Under the pieces are notes generated by a model. The model saw only the letters and a list, made by a program, of their open reading frames with translations, was not told where the DNA came from and ran no database searches. 64,000 nucleotides of DNA from Neostapfia colusana (taxonomy: Eukaryota; Streptophyta; Magnoliopsida; Poales; Poaceae). Made by a program: the position numbers and the translations under genes. The stretch is taken from NCBI GenBank assembly GCA_030760725.1, contig JASWHV010000008.1:34630720-34694719 (forward strand), in the 5' to 3' direction. Positions 1-10,761 of the stretch are shown here, piece by piece (the stretch's first letter is position 1; each line of letters starts with the position of its first letter).

Positions 1-45
1 GTTTGGTTTATCCAAAAATACTGAAATTCTTCCAGGATAATCCTT

Positions 46-345
46 ATGATGTTATTGAACTCCTGTAAAAATTGCAGCTCATTTAGAGTTGAATTGTGTG
101 GGACAGCGATCTATTGCGGTGCCTTACCCGGGAGGAGGGCTGCGAGATATTCGCAGAGATCCATGAGGGCGATTGTGGCAGCCGCTTCGTTACACACGCT
201 GGCCGGTAAAGCCTTCCGGCATGGTTTTTATTGGCCGGTAGCCCTCATGGATGCCGTCAAGCTGGTCAAGTGATGTGAGGCATATCATTCCCGTGCCAAG
301 CAGATCCACACACCGGCGCAGATGCTGCAAGTGACCCTACCCTCA
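46..345 (+). pseudogene. Tat-lineage Ty3/gypsy integrase zinc-finger remnant
   Basis: The frame read from about 150 to 345 resembles the integrase N-terminal zinc-binding region of Tat-type Ty3/gypsy elements. Recognisable pieces are GKAFRHGFYWP, then DAVKLVK followed by an in-frame stop, then CEAYHSRAKQIHTPAQ. In intact relatives this region gives the HHCC motif and lies just before the catalytic core. Here the first histidine pair is decayed, a stop separates the two halves, and the core domain does not follow. It is a short relic, probably part of the sequence into which the later elements inserted. The family assignment rests on motif recognition only. Confidence 0.6.
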
Positions 346-1126
346 TGACCGTTAGAGGCATGATGGCTGGGCATCCCGGTGCTGTAGCTTAGCAGTGTCA
401 GGGAGCCAGGTGGCACATGCCCCTGGACAAAGCCTCAACCACATCCTAGATGACCGCGTCGCCCAAACCTGGACCGTCTGAATAGGTCCGTGGTAGCCCG
501 GGCCCCCCGGGAAGCCGATGCCCACACCCTGCCTCATCCAGTCTATTTGGTAGGCGTGCCCCCCCACCATGTGACCACACCAACCAGGGGGCCATCTCGA
601 TAAATCACGCGAGCAGGGCGTCGGGCTGTTCCAGCAATGAGCAGAAAATTCAGAGCGCTGGCTACGGCAAGATGCAGATAGGGATTGAGCTCCCCTAGGG
701 TCCTCGCGTTACCAGGGACCCAGAAGGAGTGATAGCCACACTGCCCGGGCGCCCTGGGTACTTTATCAATACCTCAAGCTTGCTCCCCCTGTTCTTTAGC
801 GGCACAAGTACCCGTAGTGCGGGAGGCCCGGATGGCACACCGTCCCGGGAAGAATGGTAGCCGGGATCCGGACGTCAATACACCGAATTGCCCAGACTCC
901 GTAGCTTAGCAGATGACCATAAGCTGGAATGGGCTCATCGAGAACAGAAAATTCAGCTACACGGCACGGTTTATCCCTTTTCCCTTAGTATCTGTGCAAA
1001 CCGCAGGGCTCCGGCCCGTGGGGACCGTAATTCCAACTCGCCCAAGGGGGCCACCCTCAGACCCCAAAAGACGGTGCCTCCAGAGGGTCCTGGAGACTGG
1101 TCGAACTAAGTGTGTCGCTCGACCTG
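346..1126. other. Unassigned decayed sequence, no gene seen
   Basis: No coding frame, LTR end or structural RNA could be recognised. Two diverged pieces resemble each other: the string gtagcttagcag occurs near 386 and 901, and cagaaaattcag occurs near 642 and 944. This suggests an old duplicated non-coding part of a retroelement, perhaps continuing the Tat remnant on its left. Confidence 0.3.
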
Positions 1127-1801
1127 TGACACCCGGTTCCGAAAATAGAACCAAGTGAATGCATATGTGTGCTCAGGATGTTCATCACACATACACATGT
1201 AATCCACAAACTGAATTCAGAATATAACCACGAATAAATAGAGTTTAAGTACTTTATTACAATGAATCAATGTCTCACTCATGACTCTCTAACTTATTCT
1301 TGCAGCGGAAGTCTCTAATCGACAGCGGAAATAACTAAACAGTAGGCTCCAACTTCAACTCCACAGGCATGTTGACGGTAGTTCACACGCCTAGTACTCC
1401 ACATGGTCCTCGAAGTACCCATCTCCTGTAGCTGATGTTTATGTGGTAATGCAAGGGTGAGTACATGTCGTACTCAGCAAGTGCGGGAAAAGTATGACAT
1501 GTAGCTTACAACAAGGTAGGAAATAAAAAAGGCTCATTGCAGCAAGCAAATTTTATTTCACAAACATGATAAAAACAGCAACTATTTCTAGGTGAGTTAA
1601 ATCCCAATATATCCAAGTAAATCAGCAACATTCTTTCATCATAATGCACCATTTATCAAGTCTCATCCAGCCATTAATCTTTATCAAATTCATCTCATGC
1701 TCATAAATATTCATTACCATCTTATATTCATATAATCGAATCCAAACTCACTTTCATGACTCAAAACAGTCCCAAAACCAATCGCAATGACCATACAATA
1801 A
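1127..1801 (-). mobile_element. Truncated LTR G, related to the element B LTR
   Basis: It starts tgtgacacccggtt and reads on with gaaccaagtgaat, closely matching the outer end of the element B LTRs (tgtcacacccggtttttc...accaagtgaat). A shared gtactcagcaagtg block lies near 1475. In LTR sense it lies on the minus strand, so this is its 3' end. It is cut at 1801 where the LTR of element F begins, so the remainder should lie beyond the far end of F, outside the window. It includes a terminal-exon-like piece (1391-1425) like those of the other LTRs. Confidence 0.6.
1391..1425 (-). CDS. Terminal exon of LTR minigene, G copy (putative)
   Basis: On the minus strand an acceptor-like cagctacag is followed by a phase-1 continuation encoding DGYFEDHVEY and a stop. 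Position in the LTR, phase and acidic/aromatic character match the last exon of the minigene in the B LTRs. The upstream exons are not in this truncated copy. It is too short to stand alone and is listed because the same layout recurs in the other LTR families. Confidence 0.35.
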
Positions 1802-2107
1802 TGTCGAAGTGTTCCGTCGACACTTCCCCTGGGCCACCTCGGAGCAGCCCGCGGAGGTTCTTTTTCGGAGGGGCTAGTCCTCTCGAGAGGTTCGCGCGTT
1901 GGTCGTGAGGATGAAGGAGATGATTGACACAAGGATTTTTACATGGTTCGGGCCGCCGGAGCGTAAAACCCTACGTCCACGGGAGCAGTGTTGCTTGATG
2001 TATTGCTTGGAGCTTAGAACCGGAGTTCTAAGCTTGACGATGAGATGAGTTGCCCTAGGTGCTAGTGAGAGTTGAGCCAATTGCTGAACCCTTTGTAACG
2101 TTGCCTA

Positions 2108-2136
2108 CCCGAGCCTTTTATAGTTCAAGGCTCGGG
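2108..2136 (-). promoter_or_regulatory. TATA box inside a 10-bp inverted repeat (F LTR)
   Basis: On the minus strand TATAAAAG occupies 2122-2115. It is flanked by perfect 10-base arms, cccgagcctt at 2108-2117 and aaggctcggg at 2127-2136. The solo LTR has the same layout near 8240-8262 with one mismatch. It is the likely core promoter of the F family. Confidence 0.6.
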
Positions 2137-2523
2137 CGGCTTACAAGGTGGGCCCCGGAGCCTGACAGGTGGCCCCGGGGTGATTTCCTGCCATCTACCG
2201 TATCTCGCAGTGAATGCTGGTAGTTGTCTCTGGCGGTAGCTTCTTAGTCTTCGTCCTGCCGCCCTGCCCGTGCTGCAATCTAGGCGTAGTGGTTGATGAT
2301 GGCAGGGTCGGCAGGGCATGTCTTGTCGCTGTATTTACTGTTCTACAGCTTCTGACACTGTGTGCCTGTCTTGACTGTTACTGGTCACAGTGCCTCCTGA
2401 CATGCACGCGCCGCGTCTCCGCGTCTTGGGAAGGCGCGGGTCTTGAATATCTTGTACGGACAAGGCATGGCGTGCCTTTACTCCTGCTGCCTACCGAGCC
2501 GGGTTGGGCAGCGCGGCTCTTAC

Positions 2524-3080
2524 TGGCCACGTGGCAGGCCTGGGGCTCGCCTCTGAGGAGAGGAGAGGCCCCGGCCCGGCTGGACACGTGGTGCCTTCGG
2601 AGCTCACCCCCGCGGAGGGGGTGAGGTCCGGCTCTGCCGGCCACGTGGCAGGCCCGGAGCTCACCTCTGAGGACAGGAGAGGCCCCGGCCCCGCTGGATA
2701 TGTGGCGCCTTTGGAGCTCATCACCCCGGAGGGGACGAGGTCCGGCTCTGCTGGCAACGTGGCGGGCCCAGAGCTCACCTCTGAGGAGAGGGGAGGCCCC
2801 GGCGTCGCTGGACACGTAGCGCCTTCGGAGCTCACCCCCGCTGAGGGGGCGAGGTCCGGCTCTGCCGGCCACGTGGTGGGCCCGGAGCTCACCTCTGAGG
2901 AGAGGGGAGGCCCCAGCCCCGCTGGACACGTGGCGCTTTCGGAGCTCACCCCTGTGGAGGGGGCGAAGTCCGGCTCTGCCGGCCACGTGGCAGGCCCAGA
3001 GCTCCCCTCTGAGGAGAGGGGAGGTCCAGCCCTGCTGGACACATGGCACCCTCGGAGCTCACCCCTGTGGAGGGGGCGAG
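2524..3080. repeat. Tandem G-box repeat array in F LTR U3
   Basis: About five units of roughly 115 bases start near 2526, 2641, 2755, 2870 and 2985. Each is made of two related half-units of about 57 bases, and each half-unit has a CACGTG-like core followed by ggagctcac. I count ten such positions, of which six keep an intact CACGTG and four are mutated (tatgtgg, aacgtgg, acgtagc, acatggc). CACGTG is the plant G-box bound by bZIP and bHLH factors. Long open frames through here on both strands are by-products of the repeat. Confidence 0.75.
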
Positions 3081-3136
3081 GTCCTTAGGTGGTTTTCTCC
3101 TGTGCGCAGGGGTACCCAGTATTGAGGGTACCGACA

Positions 3137-3513
3137 GTGGCCCCCGGGCCATCTCGGGGGAGGTAACGATCCTGGGGTGGGGCCTTCACCTTTTCGACCC
3201 CACGCACTTTCTTTGAAACTTCTTTGGACCGTTGCAAGAGCAACGGAAGGTTGCGGGGACGTGACTCTTTCTTTGAAAGTCCTTTTAACAGCGGCGGTTC
3301 CCAAGGCTGCCATTACTGCATATCACAGCGCCTTGTTAGGAACCTCCGGGTTGCCCGCTTGAGGGGCTGACTTCTGGGTCCACCGCTTCTGCGGGACGGC
3401 TTGGGCCCTCTTGTCATTGTCGTTGGAGCCTGGACCTGGGGAGTCTGCCCAGCGGCACATACGAAGCGTTTCAAATTGCTCCTGGGAGGTTTAAAGGGAG
3501 CCCCTTCTGCATC
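3137..3513. other. F internal spacer between LTR and antisense ORF
   Basis: GC-rich interior sequence between the F 3' LTR and the antisense ORF. It includes the G-rich tract next to the LTR. No coding frame or clear promoter motif was recognised, but by position it should hold the promoter of the + strand ORF that follows. Confidence 0.4.
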
Positions 3514-6500
3514 GTGGGCTTCCCTTCGCACATCTCCCTACGCCTGAGCCTTCCGGATTCTTCCGTGCGCCCAAGCCTTCTCTACCTTCCATGTTCTTGC
3601 CCCTTCGCCTCCGATGGCTTCCAGCCTGCCTCCGCCGCGCATCGCCTGGAGGAAGGACCTTGGGCCGGTGCGCAGGCTCCTGGGATGGCACCCGGAAGAG
3701 CAGAGGCTTTGCCTTCGGCGGGGATCTCTTCCCCTCTGTCTGGAGAGAGGGGAAACAGTCCTCTTTGTCGCCTACACCTTGGCTGTGTTTGTCCCGCTGA
3801 TTTCTTCCTTCTTTATGACTGCTGGAGACTTATGGCCTCCAGCTTCATCACCTCTCCCCGAACTCCTTCGCTCTGGCTGCCGTCTTCGTGCACTTCTGCG
3901 AGATGTTCATGGGGGTGCGTGCTTCAGTGACGCTCTTCCGTCACTTCTTCTTGCTGCGGGCGATCGGGCTCGGCTCGAAGAACCAGCTGGGAGCCTACTA
4001 CTTCCAGCAGCACTGCAAGGATCCGAAGGTCTCCAAGTACCTTCTGCCCTTCAGTGCCTCGAGGTGGGAAGGCTGGAGGGATGACTGGGTGATCGTGAAG
4101 ACTGATGAGCACGATCGACTCCAATTGCCAACCGAGGCCCCATCCACCGGGCGCCACTTCTGGGAGGAGTGCCCGGTGCTGGAGCCGGAGTACGCGCCAG
4201 TCCTGGAGCGGATCCAGTTCCTGGTGGAGCAGGGGCTGACGTCCCTGATGGTGTTGGCGGACTTCTTGTCGCGCCGCCTTGCGCCGCTGCAGCAGCGCAA
4301 TCACCCGGCGTGGTACTACACCAGCATACATGACTGCACCAGGCTGGAGACGGGCTTAGGCTCCGACCCGTCCGTCAAGATGCTGAGGGAGATGGTGATG
4401 AGGGTAATCAGTGACTTCCTTGATGACCGCTCCCTGACAGTTCCAGTTGCCTGCCTCCCCCTCTTCGTGGAGCCGACGCGGAGGTCGAAGCTGCTCCAGG
4501 AGATGCCAACCTTGGACGATATCGGAATAAGCCGTGCGCCAGATTGGTGATGCCTCTCGGGGGATCTCGATCACCGAGGTTGACCGCTCCAGGGTGCAGC
4601 GCAAGGGGTTGGCCGACGCCCAACCCGCGCCGTGGAGCGACATAGCTCAGACTGTCAACAAGGGGAAGGGAAAGGTGCCGGCCTCCAGTCCGCTGAAGAG
4701 GAGGAGCTCCCGGTATCCATCGTGGGCATCATTTGCGCCGAGTCAGGGGGCTGGAGTGGCCCCGCGCTCTTCATCAGGTGGCGTCAGTTCATCGGGCAGT
4801 GACCCAAAGAGGCCTCGGGTCTTCCATGCCGACGGAACTCTTCTTGGACAGCGGCGGTCGGAGGAGCCCCGGGCGTCCCACACTCCTTCCAGAGGTGGAG
4901 CTCCGAGGAGGGACGCCAGTGCTGCGGTGTCTGGGGCTGAGCCAGGGGCTCAGGTGCCCCGGTCGTCGAGTGTCCCTGCAGCCATCTCGGCAAGCGGCGG
5001 TGCCGGAGGGAGCGCAGCTGGGACCCAGCCGAGGGCACAAGCGCCCCGGCCTTCAGGTGCTCCAGGGGCTGGTACGACGAGCGGCGCCTGAGGTGCTGCC
5101 GGGGGGAGCTCCGCTGCTCCATCTCCCAGGGGGGCTCCGGGTGCATCCCCTGTTTCGACGGTCCAGGTGCCTTCGGCGCAGGCCCCGGCGGCGATGGCAG
5201 GCCCCGGCCGCGATGGCAGGCTCTGGCGGCCCTACCTCGGCTCGGAAGCCAGGGCTCCGTGCCCGCTGGAATGTTCGTGTTCCTCGGAAAGTTGTACTTA
5301 CCGGATCTTAGTACTTACGTACTTTAATTCTTCTTTTCTTGCCTTGAGTGTTCCATGCGCTTGTAGGGACTCGTCGGCCGCCGGGGACGCGTCTGTTCCC
5401 CAGCCAACTTCGGTTGGTAGGGGCCCAGTCCCGCAGCGTCCAGATGCCAAGGCAGCTTCGCCGGCCCGTGTGCAGGTCCAGATGTCTCCTCCTTCTGGCC
5501 CGGCAGGACCGGCTCCTGTGACGACGGCGGCGCCTGCTCCTCCTCCTTCGTCAGCTCGGGAGCTGGCTGCTGATGAAGACTCGGCGGAGCAGGATGGCGG
5601 CGTCCAGCCTTCGGGTGCTGGTGCAGGAGGAGCTGATGCAGGTCCTCAGGTGGGCGATGAGCAGGGGCGCGTCGGGACTGGCCCTTCCTCAGCGCCGTCT
5701 TCTCCTGATCGGCGCATCGTCGTGGTTCCAGCGGATGATGCGGTGCCGGCGTTTTCTCCGTTGGATGACGACGCCATGGAGGAGGTCCGCGGCGCGGCTT
5801 CGGCTTCCACCGCTCCACTGTCCCTGTCGGACGCCCTGGAACTGGCCCAGTCCGGTATTCGGCAGGTTCAGGCTGCGCTCGAGCGCGAGCGGGAGGTCTT
5901 GGTGGATGAGAGGGACCGTCTCCGCGGCTGGGGGCGGCTCTTGAAGCTGTGGACCAGTGAGATCGAGGAGGAGCTCGACGCTAAAAGGGCGAGGCTCGAT
6001 GCTGAGGAGGAGCTCCTCAATGTGCAGAAGAAAGCCATCTACCGCCTGGACCCTGAGACCCGGAGGATTATGCAGGAGGCCCGTGAGGCCTATGACGGTG
6101 TCCAGGCCCGCTCCGCCACTAACGAAGAGATGCAGCTGCGGCTGGTGCGGCGCGAATGCGCCATCGCAGGGGGGGGAGCGTGCCGTGGTGATCAAGGAGA
6201 AGGAGGTCACCGAGCAGCTGGAGGAGGGAGAAGGCGACCTGACGGCCAGGGCCAGAGAGCTGTAACTCCGGGAGGCAGCCTTGGTTGAAAGGGAGGAGCA
6301 GGTCGCCCGGGACCGCCAGACGGTGCTGAACCAGGAGCTCGCTGCCGACTTCCGGGCGTCGGAGATGGAGAGGCTCGCCCGGGACCTCAAGCTCCGGGAG
6401 AATGACCTGGCGGCCAAGGAGAGGAGGTTCGCAAAGGAAGGACCTGGCGCCCTGCTGGCAGCTCGCCAGGAGGGGAGCAGCTCCGAGCTTCGCGGACCGC

Positions 6501-6873
6501 CGAGGCCCAAGGAGTCTGGGGCTTCATTGGCCAGGCGGAGTCTGCTCTGGTGCCCCTTGGCTTCAGCCCCGTGAGGATGGGGGCACCGGCGCAAGAGGTG
6601 GCCCAGGCGCTCCTGGCACTTGAGTTCATCGGCGCCAAGCTGGAGAGGTTGGAAGCCGTGATCGCCAACAAGCTCGAGGTCGAGGGGCGGAGCTTGGCGA
6701 AGGAGGTCGCCGCGTACGTGCTAACGTGCTTCCGGAGCTGGGACTCCTCCATCTCTCTGGAGCCGGTGGTGCGTGGCCCCATCGCCAAGCAAGAGGAGGT
6801 CGCCAGGGCCGGAGTCGGAGACATCACCGCCCTCGTCACATCTAGGTTCCAGCGGGAGGCCAGAGACTCCTAG
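3514..6873 (+). pseudogene. Broken antisense ORF of element F (Transposase_28/DUF390-like)
   Basis: Read in shifting frames, this + strand region resembles the plant protein family Pfam calls putative gypsy type transposon (Transposase_28), followed by a coiled-coil tail like DUF390 proteins. The best piece spans 3816-4550, with YGLQLHHLSPNS, VHFCEMFMGV and LFRHFF. Then come a Ser/Pro/Ala-rich linker (4534-5091, 5370-5760) and a charged, heptad-rich region (5820-6870) with many Glu/Arg/Leu. Breaks: a frameshift near 3818, another near 4545, one in a G run near 6172, a TAA near 6264 and a further shift near 6560. An intron-like AT-rich stretch ends in ttgtag at about 5367. It is antisense to the flanking LTR, as expected for the extra ORF of Tat elements. 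Its biochemical role is unknown. Confidence 0.6.
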
Positions 6874-7469
6874 ATGCTCGCCCTTGTAGCTGAAGGGCTT
6901 TTGTATTTTGTCTTCTGTTTGTAGATCAGCTCGTGGAGCTCTTAAGTGAATAGACTTGTTGTCTTGTGTGCCTGTGCTTCTTGCTTTCTTTTCTTGGCTT
7001 GCCCTGCCTGAGTCGTTAGCTCCGTAAGGCCCCGGGAGGTCTCCACCGATCTCAAAGCTTTGCCTAGACACCTCCCTTGGGCCCGTGTTCACATAAGAAT
7101 CCAAGGGGCTTGAGTTGGAGCCTGGAGCTCTTGTCTTGAGAAGCCTTGGGGCTTCAGTACCACCGGGTGCTCCGGCCTTCCCTTGTGCGGTCCCCATAGT
7201 GGCCCCCTGGTAGGTGTGGCCAATGCGTTGGCCACACCTACCACATTCCTGCAGGGGAGCCAAGGCCAGGGCCCCCCTGACCATCCGGAGCTCACCGGAG
7301 GCCTAGGAGGCTTCTCAGGAGGTCCTGCACACAAGTAGGGAAACGGTAATTCTGCTCGGGGGCTCTCCCTTCTCTGTCTCTTAGTCTTATTTGGCTTACA
7401 GTCCTGGGCCGATATACGGGGCTTGGGCAATTCAGTGCTTCCGGCACCGGAGGTCCGGCTCCATCCTTG
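6874..7469. other. F internal sequence downstream of the antisense ORF
   Basis: No coding frame was recognised. The first part is T-rich and may be the 3' untranslated region of the antisense ORF. The only clear structure is the hairpin at 7209-7242. The end abuts the target duplication of the solo LTR. Confidence 0.4.
7209..7242. repeat. Perfect 15-bp inverted repeat, 4-base loop
   Basis: The arms ggtaggtgtggccaa (7209-7223) and ttggccacacctacc (7228-7242) are perfectly complementary around the loop tgcg. No T-run follows, so a bacterial-type terminator is not implied. Its role is unknown. Confidence 0.7.
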
Positions 7470-7474
7470 GTCAG

Positions 7475-8557
7475 TGTCAGTACCCTCGAAATGGGGTACC
7501 CCCGCGCACAGGGGAAAATGCCTAAGGACCTCCCCCTTCTCCACAGGGAGAGCTCCGAAGACGCCACGTGTCCAGCGGGGCTGGACCTCCCTCTCCTCAG
7601 AGGAGAGCTCCGGACCCGCCACGTGGCCAACTGAGCCGACGTCCCCCCTCCGTGGGGAGAGCTCCGAAGGCTCCACGTGTCCTGCGGGACCGGACCTCCC
7701 TCTCCTAAGAGGAGAGCTCCGGGCCCGCCACGTGGCCAGCAGCAGCTGGACCTCCCCCTCAGCGGGGAGAGCTCTGAAGGCTCCACGTGTCCCGCGGGGA
7801 CGGACCTCCCTCTCCTCATAGGAGAGCTCCGGGCCCGCCACGTGGCCAGCAGAGCAACGCTGCCTGCCCCTGCGCGGTAGGCAGCAGGAGTAAAGACGCG
7901 CCATACCTTGCCCGTACAAGGTATTCAAGGCCCGCGCCTTCCAAAGACGCGGAGACGCGGAGCACGCCTCTGTCAGGTGCCGTTGCGCCTAGTCACATCG
8001 CAGACTGGCGCGCCGTGTCAGAGCCTGCCCGCCAATAAACACAGCGACAAGACATCTTCTGCCGCCCCTGCCATCATCAACCACTACGACTAGCTTGCGG
8101 CATGGGCAGGGCAGCAGAATGAAGAGTCAGAAGCCTTCGCCAGAGACAACTACCGGCATAACTGCAGATATGGTAGACGGCAGGCAATCTCCTCGGGACC
8201 ACCTGTCGTGTCCCGGGCCTACATTGTAAGACGCTCGAGCCTTGGACTATAAAAGGCTCGGGTAGGCGACGTTAGCAAGAGTTTGAACTCTGTTGACTCG
8301 CACTCTAGCCATCTCACACCCTCAAGCTCAGGACTCCGGTTCTGAACAGCAAGCAATACAGCGAGCATCTCTGCTCACCGTGGACGTAGGGTTTTACCCT
8401 CCGGCGGCCTGAACCACGTAAAACTCCCTGTGTCAAGCTTCTCCCTCAATCGTCCCTAACGCTGAAGCTCTCCGCGAGTGAGTAGCCCCTCCAAAAAAGA
8501 ACCTCCGCGAGCTGCCCAGAGCAGGTCCGGGGGAAGTGTCGGCTACACACTTCGACA
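7475..8557 (+). mobile_element. Solo LTR of the F family
   Basis: It runs tgtcagtaccctcg... to ...acacacttcgaca, 1083 bases, and is flanked by the perfect 5-base duplication gtcag at 7470-7474 and 8558-8562. No polypurine tract or primer site lies next to it, so it is a solo LTR left by recombination between the two LTRs of a former insertion. It matches the F LTR in inverse orientation but has fewer U3 repeat units. Six intact CACGTG motifs (near 7567, 7621, 7674, 7730, 7785, 7841) account for its shorter length. A TATA box (tataaaag) lies at 8248-8255. Confidence 0.85.
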
Positions 8558-8562
8558 GTCAG

Positions 8563-9301
8563 GGTGCAACCGTCCGGCCCCTAGTACTAGACCGTAGCGC
8601 TGGGGAGGCAGAGTGCACACGCTTTGGGTACGGAACCAGGCAAAGCAGGCTGCACACCCTGGACCTCCTGGAAGTCAGAGTGCGCACGCTTTGGGTACGG
8701 AACCAGGCAAAGCAGGCTACGCACCCTGGACCGCCCTGGTCTGGCGTAGGTTTTTCCTGGAGCAGACCAACTGGCGTCACAGCACCTAACTGGGGGAGGT
8801 CCGAGAGGTCCCCTGGCCTTTGGCAGGTACCTCAAGCACGACCGCCTTCGGCAGGATGGCAAATGCCGACCAGGTATGAGAGTGGGAAAGGAGAGCCAAG
8901 TATACGATGAGCGTACACTGACTTTGAGCATGGGGAGGTGATCAAAAAAGTTAATGCATAATTTAACATAAGAGAGCGTGGTAGGACAGTGTTCTTTCCA
9001 TTCATACACATCCATACGAGGAAAACAGGCTGTACATGGAGGCAATGACCCACCCCATTTTGAAGGGGGGCAGGGCCTACGCGCTTAGGGTACGGATCCA
9101 GGCTAAGCTGGACGTAGTCCTGGACCGCCCCCTGGGGCTTAGTTGCTCTGAGCGCTGCTTCTGGGCTCTATGGAATCTTACAGAAAGATGAAAAAACCTG
9201 TCCTACTACTGCTCTAAGGGTAGAACTTACGGAGGTGTTCTATATTCCCAGGGTTTGGGAGCGGGTCCCCATCTTCGGTAGCAAGGCGTACGCAGCCGGG
9301 G
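8563..9301. other. F-interior or other old sequence with short repeats
   Basis: No gene was recognised. A unit with gcacacgctttgggtacgg is repeated about 67 bases apart (from 8611 and 8678), and a diverged third copy lies near 9072-9125. The segment ends where the LTR of element A begins. Confidence 0.4.
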
Positions 9302-9541
9302 TGTGGCAGACCGGAATCCGCTCATCCAGGATCACAGACGGTGGTGCCGCGCGATGCGACACCCGACAGCACACGTCATAAGAACACATTATATTACATG
9401 GGAAAAACAAACTGAATGTACAAAGTAGTACACTTCTCAGTTACAAACTAGGGTATTTATTACACAGCGGAAGTTTCTTTTGTACAACTCACGCCCGCCT
9501 ATCTAGCAAAAGTCGGTTGCCCAGCCCTAGGGCAACCCACA

Positions 9542-9657
9542 CTAGCTGCACGCTTCAGCCCAGCACGGCGTGTACGGCTCCCACTCAGCCGTGGTCCCCG
9601 ACAGAGGGTAACCCTCGCCGGTGGACTCGTACTCCCAGTCCGTGGGTGGCTCCTCAC
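9542..9657 (-). CDS. LTR minigene, terminal exon (A copy)
   Basis: On the minus strand gtgtttttcag is followed by an open phase-1 exon with the motifs EEPPTDWEYEST and AEWEPYTPC, then a few extra codons to a TAG. The C copies stop at TGA right after YTPC; here that codon is TGG. It is read together with the exon at 10684-10761. Confidence 0.45.
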
Positions 9658-10683
9658 CTGAAAAACACTTAAGCAGCAACCGTGAGCACGAAGGCTCAGC
9701 AAGGCTTAACCGACTCACCTAAGCATGAAACTCTACATGAGGTGTACCATGACATAGGGTAGCAATGTTGCAGCAAATGGTCACACCTACAAGTTCATCC
9801 TTAGTTCATCTTTTAGCAACAAGTTAACAGTTCATGAAGCTGAAATTTAGTGAGCAATATTTGGTGGCACACATGTAGCAATACAATTATTTCATAACAG
9901 CAATATGGATTCATAACATTTCATTCATTAGTCTACGTTACGACGCAGTGAACAAGTGGTACTCGTCACCGCGAGGGACGGTGAATCGACTCGATGTACA
10001 CCTGCAGGGAAACCCAAAGAGCATGTCACGTACGCCCACCCGTGGAGCTGCACAGCATGCTCACTCGATGTCGTACGGGACAACCTTTCACCCAACAGCC
10101 CAAACGTCGAACCGGTCGCACCGAAACGAGCAGGAGGTTCCCCACACGGAGCATCTCTCTATGCCCGTTGGCAGATTTCAACCTTGCTGCCCTCAGCCTA
10201 CACCTATAAATCGGTGCGTTATGCCTCGACGCCCGGAGGTTTAGGCTATATCAGTTTATCGGGGCCCATATATCCGATATGCCTTCGGTACGTTCAATAC
10301 TTGTTCAGCAGAGCCGCACACGGATCGGTCCTCAATCGACACAGACAGGGCCGCGCACACAAGACTCCCTCTTGCTGCGCCCTAGCCCCTGCCTAGTCTC
10401 ATTTTCATTACTAAAGTGATCTCACATCACTCCACCGAACCCGTGTGTTCCCAAGCCTAAACTCACGAGTAGATTCCAACTACTCAACTTGTACCGAAGT
10501 CCTATGAAACATTAAGCATAGCATGTCTACTCGAGGTCTTAGACATTACCCTCACTCTTTTAGGAACCTTTGGTTATGCAAGTGGGGTTCCATTCATCTT
10601 ACACCTAATGCACAATCATACTTCACATGACTCATGTAAACAAAGTAAAACTTATAAAAAGGTTAATGCGAACCGGGGCTTGC

Positions 10684-10761
10684 CTTGTTGCTGCTGGTCA
10701 GGGGTTAGTTCCTCTTCCGGAAGTAGGAAGTCCAGCACTTTCGGAGTCTCTTCTTCAATGG
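10684..10761 (-). CDS. LTR minigene, middle exon (A copy)
   Basis: A 78-base exon lies between an acceptor-like cgtgtag and a GC donor (G then GCAAGC). It encodes EEETPKVLDFLLPEEELTPD and a Gln run. It matches the C exon apart from a few changes, including E to K in the PEVLDF motif, which suggests some decay in this older LTR. Confidence 0.45.

Larger units (their letters stand above)
1802..3136 (-). mobile_element. 3' LTR of Tat-type element F
   Basis: Read on the minus strand the LTR runs TGTCGGTACCCTC... to ...AACACTTCGACA, 1335 bases. Just outside its start lies GGGGGCCAC, which fits the G-rich tract next to the 3' LTR in grass Tat elements. It contains a tandem-repeat U3, a TATA box (2115-2122) and a U5-like stretch with the acgtagggtttta block typical of grass Tat LTRs. 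The flanks aataa and gtggc do not match, so this is not a solo LTR. It is the 3' end of an element whose body runs to the right and whose 5' LTR is not in the window. A second copy of the family is the solo LTR at 7475-8557. Confidence 0.75.

Noticed and set aside
2378..3152. Long open frames on both strands, up to 223 codons
   Set aside because: They are produced by the GC-rich tandem repeat, whose unit length keeps frames open. They repeat the same peptide and match no domain.
1802..8557. A DNA transposon with 1.1-1.3 kb terminal inverted repeats
   Set aside because: The outer ends have no matching target duplication, while the right copy alone is flanked by GTCAG. Both copies also have LTR features (TATA, U5-like text, TG...CA). 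An LTR and a solo LTR explain the pair better.
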